Source of the DNA: Streptomyces cinereus
Lineage (GTDB): Bacteria > Pseudomonadota > Gammaproteobacteria > Pseudomonadales > Moraxellaceae
DNA: 64,000 nt
Assembly (NCBI GenBank): GCA_014647715.1
Contig: BMPS01000014.1
Span: 1-64,000, forward strand
Reading direction: 5' to 3'
In this document: piece by piece, positions 20,145 through 29,194 of the stretch
Position numbering within the stretch: the stretch's first letter is position 1
Layout: the number at the start of each line of letters is the position of its first letter
The notes under the pieces: generated by a model
What the model saw: the letters and a program-made list of their open reading frames with translations, nothing else
Told to the model about the DNA's origin: nothing
The model's database searches: none
Position numbers and translations under genes: made by a program

Positions 20145-20175
20145 CCAATTTTCTATGCCATTTATTCCTTTAGGG

Positions 20176-21279
20176 TTAGGGGATAATGGAGAAAAACACA
20201 AAAGTGGCTAACATGACCAAATGGATGATGCCATGTAAAAAAGTGGTACGCCCGGTACTTAAAGTATTGATGGTTATCATCAGCGTAATGACCAGCATTA
20301 GCCCTTCTTTGGCAGACAACCCAAACATGACGGGCGTTGCTGTGAAGATTGAATAAAGCGCGATAACAGGAATTGTCAAAGAAATAGACGCCAAAGCCGA
20401 GCCTAGCCCCAAATTTAAACTGTTTTGCAGCTGGTCGTGGTAGGCAGCTTTTACCGCAGCAATAGATTCAGGCAACAGTACCAAGGCAGCAATGATAATC
20501 CCTAACACGATTTTTGGCATACCCATCGCCAGCAGCGCCGCTTCCATCGCAGGCGATAACATCTTAGCAAGACCTACGACCGTTATTAAACTTAGAAACA
20601 AAAATCCCACACTCATCGCCATGGTTAGCGCATTATCACTGTGATGCAGGTCTTCTTGCCCATCAGCAATAAAATAATCTCGGTGACGAATGGTTTGGGT
20701 AAAGATAAATGCGGCATACAAAATCAAACAGCAAATCGCTACAAACAGCAGCTGAGCGCCTATCATAAAACCGCCTGCGGCAGAGGTGGTAAAATTGGGT
20801 AAAATAAATACGATTAATGCAATCGCCAATAACACACTAATTGCCGCTTTACTACCATGCAAGCTATAACGCTGTACGTAATTTTTGATACCACCAATCA
20901 ACAGGCAAATACCAATAATCCCGTTACAAATCAGCATCACTGCTGCAAATACCGTATCACGGGCAAGCACGGCGGCATCGGTGGGTGTGCTACTACTCAT
21001 GAGTGCCAAAATAAGTGCCACTTCAATCACGGTGACCGCCAATGCCAAAACCAACGTACCAAAAGGCTCACCCACTTTGTGAGCAATCACCTCAGCGTGA
21101 TGTACGGCAGCAAAAACTGACCCCATCAAAAAAATCGCCGTCACGGTATTCATGATGATACCCGAGGGATGCCAAATTAAATGCACCGCAAGCACTAAAG
21201 CGGCAATACTTGGCGACAATAACGTCCAAATGGGTAAATTGATATTATATTTTTGGTTCAGCCAAAATGTTTTCGCCAT
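20176..21279 (-). CDS. chaA: Calcium (sodium, potassium)/proton antiporter ChaA family
   Basis: 367 residues, essentially the length of E. coli ChaA (366), with about eleven membrane segments. The two inverted CAX-type repeat motifs are visible: GEPFGTLVLALAVTVIEVA (about 71-89) and LLPESIAAVKAAYHDQLQ (about 263-280), each with the conserved acidic residue in the membrane. ChaA exports Ca2+, Na+ or K+ in exchange for protons at alkaline pH in E. coli. The ion used here is not certain. It is a single-gene unit. Confidence 0.88.
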   Translation of the reverse strand: MAKTFWLNQKYNINLPIWTLLSPSIAALVLAVHLIWHPSGIIMNTVTAIFLMGSVFAAVHHAEVIAHKVGEPFGTLVLALAVTVIEVALILALMSSSTPTDAAVLARDTVFAAVMLICNGIIGICLLIGGIKNYVQRYSLHGSKAAISVLLAIALIVFILPNFTTSAAGGFMIGAQLLFVAICCLILYAAFIFTQTIRHRDYFIADGQEDLHHSDNALTMAMSVGFLFLSLITVVGLAKMLSPAMEAALLAMGMPKIVLGIIIAALVLLPESIAAVKAAYHDQLQNSLNLGLGSALASISLTIPVIALYSIFTATPVMFGLSAKEGLMLVITLMITINTLSTGRTTFLHGIIHLVMLATFVFFSIIP

Positions 21280-21365
21280 CTCCCCTCCGCTCTATCTATA
21301 TTTTCTAATTTATCATATAAATAGATAATATGGTCAAAAATATTAAAATTCAATTAAAAATGAAA

Positions 21366-22763
21366 TTATTTCTCATTATTTTGTAATTTATGCCAGTAAA
21401 TTATTGGTGCAAGGCACACAAAGCCAATCAACATACTCACCAAAAAATGCCATTGATAGCCCAAAAAATGCGCCATATAGCCGCTGGCAAAATGCGCTGA
21501 GCCGCCCAACACCGTCAACAGACAAACCTGCACGGTAAAATCACTCCCCGCATTGGCAGGGCGTGAATAATGCATAATGGTTGTGAGCATCGCAATCAGC
21601 GCCAACGATGCACAAAAATGCTCCAGCGCATTGACAACATATAGCCACAAAAAATCCGTCAGTAACCGATGATAAAACCCATAAGCGACCAAGCCATACA
21701 ACCCTGTGGTCAGCGCTTGGGCAAGATTAAAATATAGTAGTGACGTAAAGCGAGTGAGTCGTTTCATCAAAATTGTGGCGACCCCTGCCCCAGCGACTGA
21801 GGCAGCCGAGCCCAAGATGGTTGCCCAAAAACCAATTTGCTGCAAGTTGAGTCCGACATCGACCATCATCGGTTTGACCATACCGCTTGAAATGCCATCA
21901 GCAATTTTATAGGTCAATAACACCCCTAGCCAAGCCAGCATCTCCCGCGATGACCAAAAATACTGATAATGGTGGCTAAGGTAATTTTTTAGTGCCTTAA
22001 AACTGCCAGATTTTGCTGCCTGTACTTGTTTTTTTGGGAGTTCAACCGAAGTGTGGGTGTGCTCTTTAAAAAACACAATGGGCACGGTATTCATTGCCAC
22101 CAAAGCCGCCATGGCAAGAAAACTGTTGCGCCAGCCCCATTGTTCTAACAGCATCAGTAACACACCGCCACCGACGATAAGCCCCAGCCGATAGCCGATG
22201 ACTTGTACGGCATTGCCTTGGCTTTGGCGATGATGGTGATTGGTAGTATGATTCACCGAATCCAGATTAGGCGCAGGCATATCATGGGTCAGCGGTTCTT
22301 TGGGCGCCATAGCCGCTTTAAGCAAACGGGTTGCTAGCCCATCCGTCGCCACATCGTGTGTCGCCCCAATGAGGCTTAAGGTAAATAACATCCCGTACAA
22401 TGTCATCACCGAAGGGGTCTGTGCCAAATTATGTGGTTCAAAAAACGCCACCGCAATCAGGATGACTATCGACAACCCTTGCATCGGCAAAATCCAACTT
22501 TTGGCGCGTCCGATTTTCTGTGAATAATAGCCGTCCACCACAGTAGCCCACAGGAATTTAAGCCCCCAAGGCACCAAAATCAGCCCTGACCAACCAATGG
22601 CAACCAGTGAGACTTTGTATTCACGTAAAATCGCTGGCAAGGCTTGGGTGATAAATCCTGCGGGCAAGCCTTGAGCCAAATATAAGGTGAGCAGTAAGCC
22701 TAAGGTTTTATAATGAGTCAAATGAGTGTTGGATGGTGGCGTTGGCGACTTTGATAACGGCAT
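21366..22763 (-). CDS. MFS transporter, AmpG / RhtX-FptX-like
   Basis: 465 residues with about 12 membrane segments. The N-terminal LYLAQGLPAGFITQALPAIL and PWGLKFLWATVVD (about 65-78) match the branch of the major facilitator superfamily that contains the AmpG muropeptide permease and the RhtX/FptX siderophore importers. Muropeptide or siderophore import are the two main options, and the sequence does not decide between them. The central cytoplasmic loop has a His-rich cluster (HTTNHHHR, about 171-178). No siderophore genes lie nearby. Confidence 0.75.
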   Translation of the reverse strand: MPLSKSPTPPSNTHLTHYKTLGLLLTLYLAQGLPAGFITQALPAILREYKVSLVAIGWSGLILVPWGLKFLWATVVDGYYSQKIGRAKSWILPMQGLSIVILIAVAFFEPHNLAQTPSVMTLYGMLFTLSLIGATHDVATDGLATRLLKAAMAPKEPLTHDMPAPNLDSVNHTTNHHHRQSQGNAVQVIGYRLGLIVGGGVLLMLLEQWGWRNSFLAMAALVAMNTVPIVFFKEHTHTSVELPKKQVQAAKSGSFKALKNYLSHHYQYFWSSREMLAWLGVLLTYKIADGISSGMVKPMMVDVGLNLQQIGFWATILGSAASVAGAGVATILMKRLTRFTSLLYFNLAQALTTGLYGLVAYGFYHRLLTDFLWLYVVNALEHFCASLALIAMLTTIMHYSRPANAGSDFTVQVCLLTVLGGSAHFASGYMAHFLGYQWHFLVSMLIGFVCLAPIIYWHKLQNNEK

Positions 22764-22866
22764 AGGACTACCACAGGTAGATTATTTTTATAGTCGGGAG
22801 AGAGGCGTAAAACCTACGCCCTAATAACAAGATAAGCTGCAATGATAACAAATAACGGGTGAAAAA

Positions 22867-23727
22867 TTAGTTAAATACCACCGTTTTATTGCCTGTGACA
22901 ATCACCCGGTTTTGTAGATGCCAACGCACGGCACGGGTCAGCACGCTACGCTCGACATCTTGCCCAATCGCCCGCAATTCTGCCACATGGTGGCGATGGC
23001 TGACACGGTGCACGTCTTGCTCAATAATCGGTCCTTGGTCAAGGTCAGCTGTGACATAATGCGCGGTGGCACCAATCAGTTTGACGCCTTTTTCATAGGC
23101 TTGGCGGTATGGATCGGCGCCGACAAAGGCTGGCAAGAATGAGTGGTGAATATTAATAATTTTCATGTGCCAAGCGGCGGTAAATTCAGCCGATAAAATC
23201 TGCATATAGCGCGCCAGCACCAACAAATCACAGTCTTTTACCAGCGCTTGAATCTCGGCTTCTGCTTGTACTTTGTTGTCTTTGCTCACAGTCACTTGGT
23301 GAAATGGCACACCAAAATTTTCTACCGCTTGGCGCAAATCATGGTGATTACTGACGACACAGGTAATCTCACAATCTAGTTGCCCTTGTTGCCAGCGCCA
23401 TAGCAAATCAAGTAGTGCATGGTCATATTTGGACACCAAAATCGCCACTTTTTTACGTTTACTGTTGTCAAATAGTTTCCATTCCATTTGATATATGCGA
23501 GCGACGGTATGCTCAAAACTGCCTTTCATGTTGTCGATGATATTGTCCAAATCATTGATAGCCATTTCAAGGCGCATAAAATACTGGCCGCCTTCGGGCT
23601 CAGTCGAGTATTGGTCAAGGCTGATAATATTAGCGCCATAACGATAAAAAAATTCGGATACAGCTTGCACAATGCCTGCGCGGTCTTGGCATTTAATCAA
23701 TAAAGTTGCAGTAGCTAGTTGGCTCAT
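22867..23727 (-). CDS. purU: Formyltetrahydrofolate deformylase
   Basis: 286 residues from the ATG at 23727. A frame extending 20 codons further upstream exists, but MSQLATATLLIKCQDRAG is the normal N-terminus. An ACT domain (about 8-85) is followed by a formyltransferase-fold domain. The catalytic Asn-His-Asp set is visible in INIHHSFLPAF and DQGPIIEQD. It hydrolyses 10-formyl-THF to formate and THF, supplying formate for purine synthesis and balancing one-carbon units. It lies downstream of ruvC on the same strand, separated by 156 bases that include a tandem repeat. Confidence 0.96.
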   Translation of the reverse strand: MSQLATATLLIKCQDRAGIVQAVSEFFYRYGANIISLDQYSTEPEGGQYFMRLEMAINDLDNIIDNMKGSFEHTVARIYQMEWKLFDNSKRKKVAILVSKYDHALLDLLWRWQQGQLDCEITCVVSNHHDLRQAVENFGVPFHQVTVSKDNKVQAEAEIQALVKDCDLLVLARYMQILSAEFTAAWHMKIINIHHSFLPAFVGADPYRQAYEKGVKLIGATAHYVTADLDQGPIIEQDVHRVSHRHHVAELRAIGQDVERSVLTRAVRWHLQNRVIVTGNKTVVFN

Positions 23728-23855
23728 GAGGTACTTCTTGTGTTCAATTTTCAAAAGATGCCATTGTAGCGATTTTTGTGCTGACAAAGAAGTCTAAACC
23801 CGTCAAAAGCCTTATTGGATATAAAAAATTTTCTTGTGAGTGAATTACCCCACTG

Positions 23856-23892
23856 CTTTTTAACCTAACTTTTAACCTGCCTTTTAACCTAA
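23856..23892. repeat. 12-bp triple tandem repeat at the ruvC stop codon
   Basis: Three copies of CTTTTAACCTRM (the first with one extra T). The third copy contains the ruvC stop codon, so the other two look like duplications of the gene end. Confidence 0.75.
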
Positions 23893-24486
23893 ATTACCCA
23901 AATCAACTTCGGTCAAGCGCCAGCGCCCTTTTTTCTTTGAGCGTCCACCTGCGCTTTGACCAGCGATTACCGCTGCACCGCCGAGCAATTTATTCAGTGT
24001 CTGGCTATGATAGGCATGACAAATCGCACATGCCAAGCCATCTGCCGCATCCGCTTGCGGCTGTATCTCAAGACTCAACAAGCGCATCACCATAAGCTGA
24101 ATTTGCTCTTTGTCTGCCGCGCCATAGCCACATACCGCTTGTTTGATTTGCCGTGCGGTATATTCAGCTACTTGCAAATCTTTAGCAACCATGGCGGCAA
24201 TCGCTGCACCCCGCGCCTGCCCAAGCTTAAGCGCGGTGTCGGGGTTTGATGCCATAAATACTTGCTCGATGGCAGCGGTCATGGGTTCATTGGTGTATTT
24301 TTGATAATGCTCAACGATACGGCTAATCCCATCAAATATCCGCTTGAGCCGCTCGGGCATGGTTTCCCCTTGGCTGTAAGCATGAATCGTGCCTGCATCC
24401 AAATGTTCAAGTTTATCTCCACTCAATCGAATGATGCCATAGCCTGTCAGACGTGAGCCTGGGTCAATACCAATAAAGATGCTCAT
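23884..24486 (-). CDS. ruvC: Holliday-junction resolvase RuvC
   Basis: 200 residues from the ATG at 24486. An upstream frame to 24528 exists, but MSIFIGIDPGSRLTGYG is the proper N-terminus with catalytic Asp8. The other acidic residues are in AAIEQVFMASNPD and in the C-terminal DAADGLACAICHAYH. RuvC cuts Holliday junctions with RuvAB. It has about 27 more residues than E. coli RuvC (173), ending in a basic tail (RSKKKGRWRL). ruvB is elsewhere in the window and ruvA is not present. Both ends of the gene overlap short tandem repeats. Confidence 0.96.
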   Translation of the reverse strand: MSIFIGIDPGSRLTGYGIIRLSGDKLEHLDAGTIHAYSQGETMPERLKRIFDGISRIVEHYQKYTNEPMTAAIEQVFMASNPDTALKLGQARGAAIAAMVAKDLQVAEYTARQIKQAVCGYGAADKEQIQLMVMRLLSLEIQPQADAADGLACAICHAYHSQTLNKLLGGAAVIAGQSAGGRSKKKGRWRLTEVDLGNLG

Positions 24487-24517
24487 AAAAGATGCTCGTA
24501 AAACATGCTCGTAAAAA
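24479..24517. repeat. 13-bp triple tandem repeat at the ruvC start codon
   Basis: Copies at 24479, 24492 and 24505 with unit ATGCTCRTAAAAN. The copy at 24479 includes the ruvC ATG (CAT on the plus strand). In the other two copies the same place reads ACG on the minus strand. Confidence 0.8.
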
Positions 24518-24714
24518 AAGATACCCACAAAAAAATTTTGCTAAAGCTAAAAATGCCGTCAAATTATAGCATTTATCAAAAATTTAACGAAAAAATTGCT
24601 GAATTTCAAAAAACTATTTGATAGTTTTATGCATTACCCCCATCATTATTACATTGGTTAATGATTCATCGTTTGTTCTTTATAGTTTATTCACAGTTTA
24701 GGAATCGTATTTTC

Positions 24715-25350
24715 ATGGGAAATATAGTTGGGATTGCCATTGTCTGGTTGATTATTGAGATGCTGGTTTGGTATCTAATCGCACAATTTGTCAGTGGCTG
24801 GTGGGTGTTTTTATGGTTTGTCGTGGCCGGCTTTGTGGGTGCCGCCCTCATTAAAAAAGGCATAGCCACCTTAAAACCGATGGCTGGACAAGCCCAAGCC
24901 GCCATGCTTAACCCTGCCATTCGTCCCAATGAAAATTCCGTGGTGAAAGCGATTGCTTTTGCGGTGGCAGGTATCCTATTGGTACTGCCAGGTATTTTAA
25001 GTGATATTGCGGCACTTGTGGTGTTATTACCTGCGGTACAAAATAAGTTTAAAGCCTTTGCCAAAGACTACGCCACTAAAAACCCAGAAAAATTGATGCA
25101 AATGATGGCAAGCAAAATGGGCGGTATAGATCCCTCAAAAATGGGTGGCTTAGGGGGTCTTGGCGGCATGGGTGGACAAAACCCGTTTGGCGGTCAAAAT
25201 CCATTTGGTGGTATGGGCGGACAAAATCCGTTCGGGGGCTTTGGTAGCAAAAATAACAACGGCGGTAAATTTGGCACGACCATTGACGGACAAGCCAAAA
25301 CGATCAACTCGAACGCCAAACGCATCACTCGCTCTGTCAATGATGACTAG
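24715..25350 (+). CDS. fxsA: FxsA family membrane protein with Gly-rich tail
   Basis: 211 residues from ATG 24715, preceded by AGGA. An upstream in-frame ATG at 24661 exists but the family begins near MGNIVGIAIVWLIIEM. Three or four membrane segments (about 3-45 and 75-100) are typical of FxsA. E. coli FxsA, when overproduced, relieves F-exclusion of phage T7, and its normal role is unclear. The soluble C-terminal tail (about 120-180) is made of Gly/Met/Asn/Pro/Phe repeats of the type GGQNPFGG. A terminator follows. Confidence 0.85.
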   Translation: MGNIVGIAIVWLIIEMLVWYLIAQFVSGWWVFLWFVVAGFVGAALIKKGIATLKPMAGQAQAAMLNPAIRPNENSVVKAIAFAVAGILLVLPGILSDIAALVVLLPAVQNKFKAFAKDYATKNPEKLMQMMASKMGGIDPSKMGGLGGLGGMGGQNPFGGQNPFGGMGGQNPFGGFGSKNNNGGKFGTTIDGQAKTINSNAKRITRSVNDD

Positions 25351-25390
25351 ACAATGGATAAAAAATTGACTGTTAAAAATTGATAAATTT

Positions 25391-25416
25391 AAGGCATCCC
25401 TAGTATGCCTTTTTTT
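25391..25416 (+). terminator. Terminator after fxsA
   Basis: AAGGCAT pairs with ATGCCTT around a short centre, followed by seven T. Confidence 0.75.
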
Positions 25417-25610
25417 ATGCCCTATTTTTGCGAAAAACTGGGTTTACTTTTTGCAAAAATTCATGCAATGTGATTTACTTAAAACAAAATTTATTATATA
25501 AATCCTATAACGATACGATTTGTTTCGTTTTTAAATTTTTAGGTTTAAGCGTAATTTTTATTTTTGGTAAATAATATTAACAACATTGGTTAGCGACAAG
25601 GAGTGAATGT

Positions 25611-26318
25611 ATGACCAGCAAAGTATATGACAGCGCAGCTGCGGCACTTGAAGGCGTCATCAAAGATGGACAAACGATTGCGGTCGGTGGTTTTGGTCTG
25701 TGTGGTATCCCTGAAGCTTTGATTGAAGCCTTGCGAGATAGCGGCGTTAAAGATTTGACCTGTATCAGCAATAACGCTGGTGTCGATGGTTTTGGTTTGG
25801 GATTATTGCTAGAGACTCGCCAAGTCAAAAAAATGATTGCGTCGTATGTGGGTGAAAACAAAGAATTTGAACGGCAGTTTTTATCGGGTGAATTAGAAGT
25901 GGAATTGACCCCACAAGGGACACTGGCAGAAAAATTGCGTGCCGGGGGTGCGGGCATCCCTGCGTTCTTTACCGCAACTGGCGTAGGCACCCAAATTGCT
26001 GAGGGTAAAGAAGAACGTGAATTCGACGGTCGTCAATATATCCTTGAGCGCTCATTAGTCGCTAATGTGGCACTGGTCAAAGCCCAGAAAGCGGATAAAG
26101 CGGGCAACTTGATGTTTAACAAAACGGCGCGTAACTTTAACCCAGATGTCGCCACGGCAGGTAAAGTCACCATTGTCGAAGTTGAGCAGTTGGTGGAAAC
26201 TGGCGAGCTAGACCCCGACCAAATTCATTTGCCGGGTATTTATGTGCATCGCATCGTGGTCAATGCCAACCCAGAAAAACGCATCGAAAAAGTGACGACC
26301 AAAGAACAGACAAACTAG
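25611..26318 (+). CDS. scoA: 3-oxoacid CoA-transferase subunit A
   Basis: 235 residues, a CoA-transferase family I alpha subunit with the signature [11 protein letters not shown] (about 23-33) and the conserved [11 protein letters not shown]. With subunit B it moves CoA from succinyl-CoA to acetoacetate or a related 3-oxoacid, the entry step for ketone bodies. It starts at an ATG after AAGGAG and is 17 bases from scoB. Sequence favours the succinyl-CoA:3-ketoacid (Sco) over the acetate (Ato) or adipate (Pca) types, but this is judged by eye. Confidence 0.92.
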   Translation: MTSKVYDSAAAALEGVIKDGQTIAVGGFGLCGIPEALIEALRDSGVKDLTCISNNAGVDGFGLGLLLETRQVKKMIASYVGENKEFERQFLSGELEVELTPQGTLAEKLRAGGAGIPAFFTATGVGTQIAEGKEEREFDGRQYILERSLVANVALVKAQKADKAGNLMFNKTARNFNPDVATAGKVTIVEVEQLVETGELDPDQIHLPGIYVHRIVVNANPEKRIEKVTTKEQTN

Positions 26319-26335
26319 GATATAAGGAGATTACC

Positions 26336-26965
26336 ATGGCATGGACTCGTGAACAAATGGCACAAAGAGCCGCTAAAGAACTACAAGACGGCTTTTATGT
26401 CAATCTAGGTATCGGTTTGCCGACCTTAGTGGCGAACTATATTCCAGAAGGCGTCAACGTTTGGCTACAATCAGAAAATGGACTGCTTGGAATTGATGAA
26501 TTCCCGACACCCGATAAAGTTGACCCAGATTTGATCAATGCGGGTAAACAAACCGTCACCACAGCGACTGGTGCGAGCTTTTTCTCAAGCTCACAATCAT
26601 TTGCCATGATTCGTGGCGGTAAAGTCAACCTTGCCATCTTGGGGGCGATGGAAGTTTCAGACAGTGGCGACCTTGCCAACTGGATGATTCCTGGCAAGAT
26701 GGTTAAAGGCATGGGCGGCGCGATGGACTTGGTCGCAGGCGTTCAACGCGTCATTGTATTGATGGAACATACCAACAAACATGGTGAGCCAAAAGTATTG
26801 GCTGAATGTACGCTACCCTTGACAGGCAAAAAAGTGGTGAATCGTATCATCTCTGATTTAGCCATCATGGATGTGACCGATAACGGTCTAAAACTGGTTG
26901 AGCTAGCAGACGGTGTCACGTTTGAAGAATTACAATCAAAAACGCCCGTAACCATTGCCCAATAA
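26336..26965 (+). CDS. scoB: 3-oxoacid CoA-transferase subunit B
   Basis: 209 residues, the beta subunit of the same enzyme. The catalytic glutamate is Glu47 in the family motif SENGLLG, which forms the glutamyl-CoA intermediate. Conserved [11 protein letters not shown] and the Gly-rich [14 protein letters not shown] support the assignment. Ribosome-binding site AAGGAG. It is followed by a terminator, so scoAB forms a two-gene operon without the hydroxybutyrate dehydrogenase often found beside it. Confidence 0.93.
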   Translation: MAWTREQMAQRAAKELQDGFYVNLGIGLPTLVANYIPEGVNVWLQSENGLLGIDEFPTPDKVDPDLINAGKQTVTTATGASFFSSSQSFAMIRGGKVNLAILGAMEVSDSGDLANWMIPGKMVKGMGGAMDLVAGVQRVIVLMEHTNKHGEPKVLAECTLPLTGKKVVNRIISDLAIMDVTDNGLKLVELADGVTFEELQSKTPVTIAQ

Positions 26966-27027
26966 CATCTGCGAAATAACAACTGTAAGATTATAGCGCT
27001 GTCACAAGTCAGCGTGAGATTGCCATT

Positions 27028-27054
27028 AAAAGGACAGTGATGCTGTCCTTTTTT
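27028..27054 (+). terminator. Terminator of scoAB
   Basis: AAAAGGACAG pairs with CTGTCCTTTT around a 5-base loop, ending in a T-run. Confidence 0.9.
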
Positions 27055-27068
27055 ATGATTTTGGCTTT

Positions 27069-27097
27069 TTTACTTTCGGTGATTTGTCCTCTATAAT
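27069..27097 (+). promoter_or_regulatory. Probable promoter of the Sel1-type gene
   Basis: TTTACT (27069-27074) and a perfect TATAAT (27092-27097) are 17 bases apart, 30 bases before the ATG. Confidence 0.5.
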
Positions 27098-27126
27098 GAC
27101 ATCACTATCAACATTTATCCAACACC

Positions 27127-28341
27127 ATGATTGCATCTCGCTTCTCTCATCCCAAATTTATCACCGATGAAAACAATCCGCTGATTGATCGTAAATATCC
27201 CAATGAGATGGCAGCCGATGACGGCGTGGTATTGCCGCAAATTTATCGGTTTGACTTTACCGAGGTGCCAGATTTTAGCCAAACAGTGATGCAAATCACC
27301 CCGGTGATTGATGCACCCAATATGATGGATACTCCCAGTAATCATGAAGCGGTATCAGAAAATGTCACCCCTGCTACTGATAAATCTGTGCGCATAGCTG
27401 AAAAAACGGCGTCATCGGTGCCGCCCACTTTGCTCAACAATCCCCTTACTTCTCAATCGCTAACCCGCAAAATCCCATCAAAAGCACGCTCAAATCGCCA
27501 AGTCATTGCGCAAGCAAGAGCCCAAGCCAAACAAATCGAACAACAAAAGCAACAAGAAGAACAGCTACGCCAAGCACAAGAAATCGCCCGCTATAAGGCA
27601 GAAGTTGAAGCCGCGCTACTCAACCCCACACTGCATGAAGGACTGCTCAATCAGCGCAAATCCATTGCCGAATCACAGGCAATAGTCAACAAACATGCGA
27701 TTTTTGGCGAGCTTGCACAGGATTTGCAGACCATTCAATGGCTTGATTTAGACATTACTCAGCAAAACCGAGCAATGTATGAAAAAGCAGTTGCGCTGAT
27801 TCAAACAGCGCAATCAAGTGGCAATTTATTAGAAAACAATGTATTAGAAAACAGTGTACTCGAAGACAATGTAGCAGCAGGAAATGTAGTCGAAAATACT
27901 ATATCAGCAGATAATTTGGCAACAGCCTTAAAAGTGATTGATGAATTTGCCGAGAATGGTCTTGCTGATGCATTGCTGCGCCAAGCGCTGTGGCTATTTG
28001 AAGGCAATCACTTACTCAAGATTTCTCAAAACTCCCAACAAGCTTTGCTACTGTTGCAACAAGCGGCCTCGCAACATGATAATCGCGCGGAGAAATTACT
28101 CAGTAAACTGTACTATGCAGGACATGGGGTTGAGCAAGACAACGAGATGGGTAAATACTGGCTAGAGCTGGCTGCGGCACATGGTCACCCTGACGCCATA
28201 CGCATTTCACAAGGTATTGCCACCCTGTCATTACTCAAGCAAACCCAGCGCGAAGATACTAGCTATGGTAAAAAAATGGCGCTTGCGACTGCGGCGCTGA
28301 TTATATTCATGATACTGATATTTGTAGCAGTTAAAGTTTAA
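27127..28341 (+). CDS. Sel1-repeat protein with C-terminal membrane anchor
   Basis: 404 residues, no signal peptide. The N-terminal 115 residues are low in recognisable structure. A Gln/Glu/Arg/Lys-rich coiled coil runs at about 115-160. Six five-residue repeats (LENNV, LENSV, LEDNV and variants) lie at about 234-263. Two or so Sel1/TPR-like helices sit at about 295-365 (GHGVEQDNEMGKYWLELAAAHGHPDA). A single membrane helix ends the protein (about 382-402). Sel1 repeats mediate protein contacts. The tail anchor places it on the cytoplasmic face of the inner membrane. Its partner is unknown. Confidence 0.7.
   Translation: MIASRFSHPKFITDENNPLIDRKYPNEMAADDGVVLPQIYRFDFTEVPDFSQTVMQITPVIDAPNMMDTPSNHEAVSENVTPATDKSVRIAEKTASSVPPTLLNNPLTSQSLTRKIPSKARSNRQVIAQARAQAKQIEQQKQQEEQLRQAQEIARYKAEVEAALLNPTLHEGLLNQRKSIAESQAIVNKHAIFGELAQDLQTIQWLDLDITQQNRAMYEKAVALIQTAQSSGNLLENNVLENSVLEDNVAAGNVVENTISADNLATALKVIDEFAENGLADALLRQALWLFEGNHLLKISQNSQQALLLLQQAASQHDNRAEKLLSKLYYAGHGVEQDNEMGKYWLELAAAHGHPDAIRISQGIATLSLLKQTQREDTSYGKKMALATAALIIFMILIFVAVKV
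27826..27915 (+). repeat. 15-bp in-frame repeat in Sel1-type gene
   Basis: About six degenerate 15-base units encode five-residue repeats with Asn/Asp-Val/Leu at fixed places (ENNVL, ENSVL, EDNVA, GNVVE, NTISA, DNLAT). Confidence 0.6.
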
Positions 28342-28408
28342 AGATTTGGATGAATGACGTGATTTGGGTATTAAATAAGGTTAAATATCTCAATAACTAC
28401 CAAAAAAT

Positions 28409-29149
28409 TTAGCCATCAGTAGGGTCGTCAGATGGCACTAGTACGTCCTCGTCCTCGTCATCGCTATCCTGACGCCCATCACTCTTATGCTCATCATCAT
28501 TAGCCTCATCGCTCGCCAAGTTTGGCGTCAGCAACGGATAATTGTTTAAGATATAACAAAACAATTCAGCCGTTTTTTGGGTGTCATATAAGGCAGAATG
28601 CGCTTCATTGCCATCAAATTCTATTCCAGCGAGTTTGCACGCTCTCGCCAATACCGTTTGACCAAACGCAAGCGCGGATAAGGTGACGGTATCTAACACA
28701 GAGAACTGGTGAAATTGGCTTTGATTTTTGCTATTGGTACGCTCAATTAAAGCATTTAAAAAGCTCAGGTCAAAATGCGCATTGTGCCCTACCAAAATGC
28801 ATTTGGTACATTGGGTCGATTGGCGCACCGTTTTTAAATATTTAAAAATACGGCGAATGGCGGCTTTTTCATCTTCGGCAATGGCTTTTCGCATCGGGCT
28901 GTGGGGATTGATGCCGGTGAATTGCAGGGCACGCGCTTCAAGATTTGCCCCTTCAAACGGCTCAATATGCGCATTGACCGCCTCACCTGGGTAAAAACGC
29001 CCGCTATCATCCATCAAAATTGGAATACAGGCAATCTCAAGCAAAGCATCGGTTTTTGGATTGAACCCTGCTGTCTCTACATCCACCACCACGGGCAAGT
29101 AATTGCGAAAACGGTTGGCAATAGTCATCGATTCAGTTGTGGCGGTCAT
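28409..29149 (-). CDS. rnt: Ribonuclease T
   Basis: 246 residues, a DEDDh 3'-5' exoribonuclease that trims tRNA CCA ends and stable RNAs. Asp23 and Glu25 are in VVVDVETAGFN, the third acidic residue in GHNAHFD, and the His/Asp pair in EAHSALYD. The sequence follows E. coli RNase T closely across the first ~210 residues. The C-terminal ~35 residues are an acidic tail of Asp, Glu and Ser absent from E. coli. It follows pyrC by 45 bases on the same strand, an order also found in Pseudomonas. Confidence 0.95.
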   Translation of the reverse strand: MTATTESMTIANRFRNYLPVVVDVETAGFNPKTDALLEIACIPILMDDSGRFYPGEAVNAHIEPFEGANLEARALQFTGINPHSPMRKAIAEDEKAAIRRIFKYLKTVRQSTQCTKCILVGHNAHFDLSFLNALIERTNSKNQSQFHQFSVLDTVTLSALAFGQTVLARACKLAGIEFDGNEAHSALYDTQKTAELFCYILNNYPLLTPNLASDEANDDEHKSDGRQDSDDEDEDVLVPSDDPTDG

Positions 29150-29194
29150 ACGTTACCTTGCGGAAAAAAAACAGAAAAAATAAAGGGTGAACAA

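Noticed and set aside
23728-23787. N-terminal 20-codon extension of purU
   Set aside because: The family begins at MSQLATATLL and the extension shows no family-like residues.
8921-24517. Short tandem repeats as a CRISPR array
   Set aside because: The units adjoin each other without spacers and are too short and unrelated among sites.
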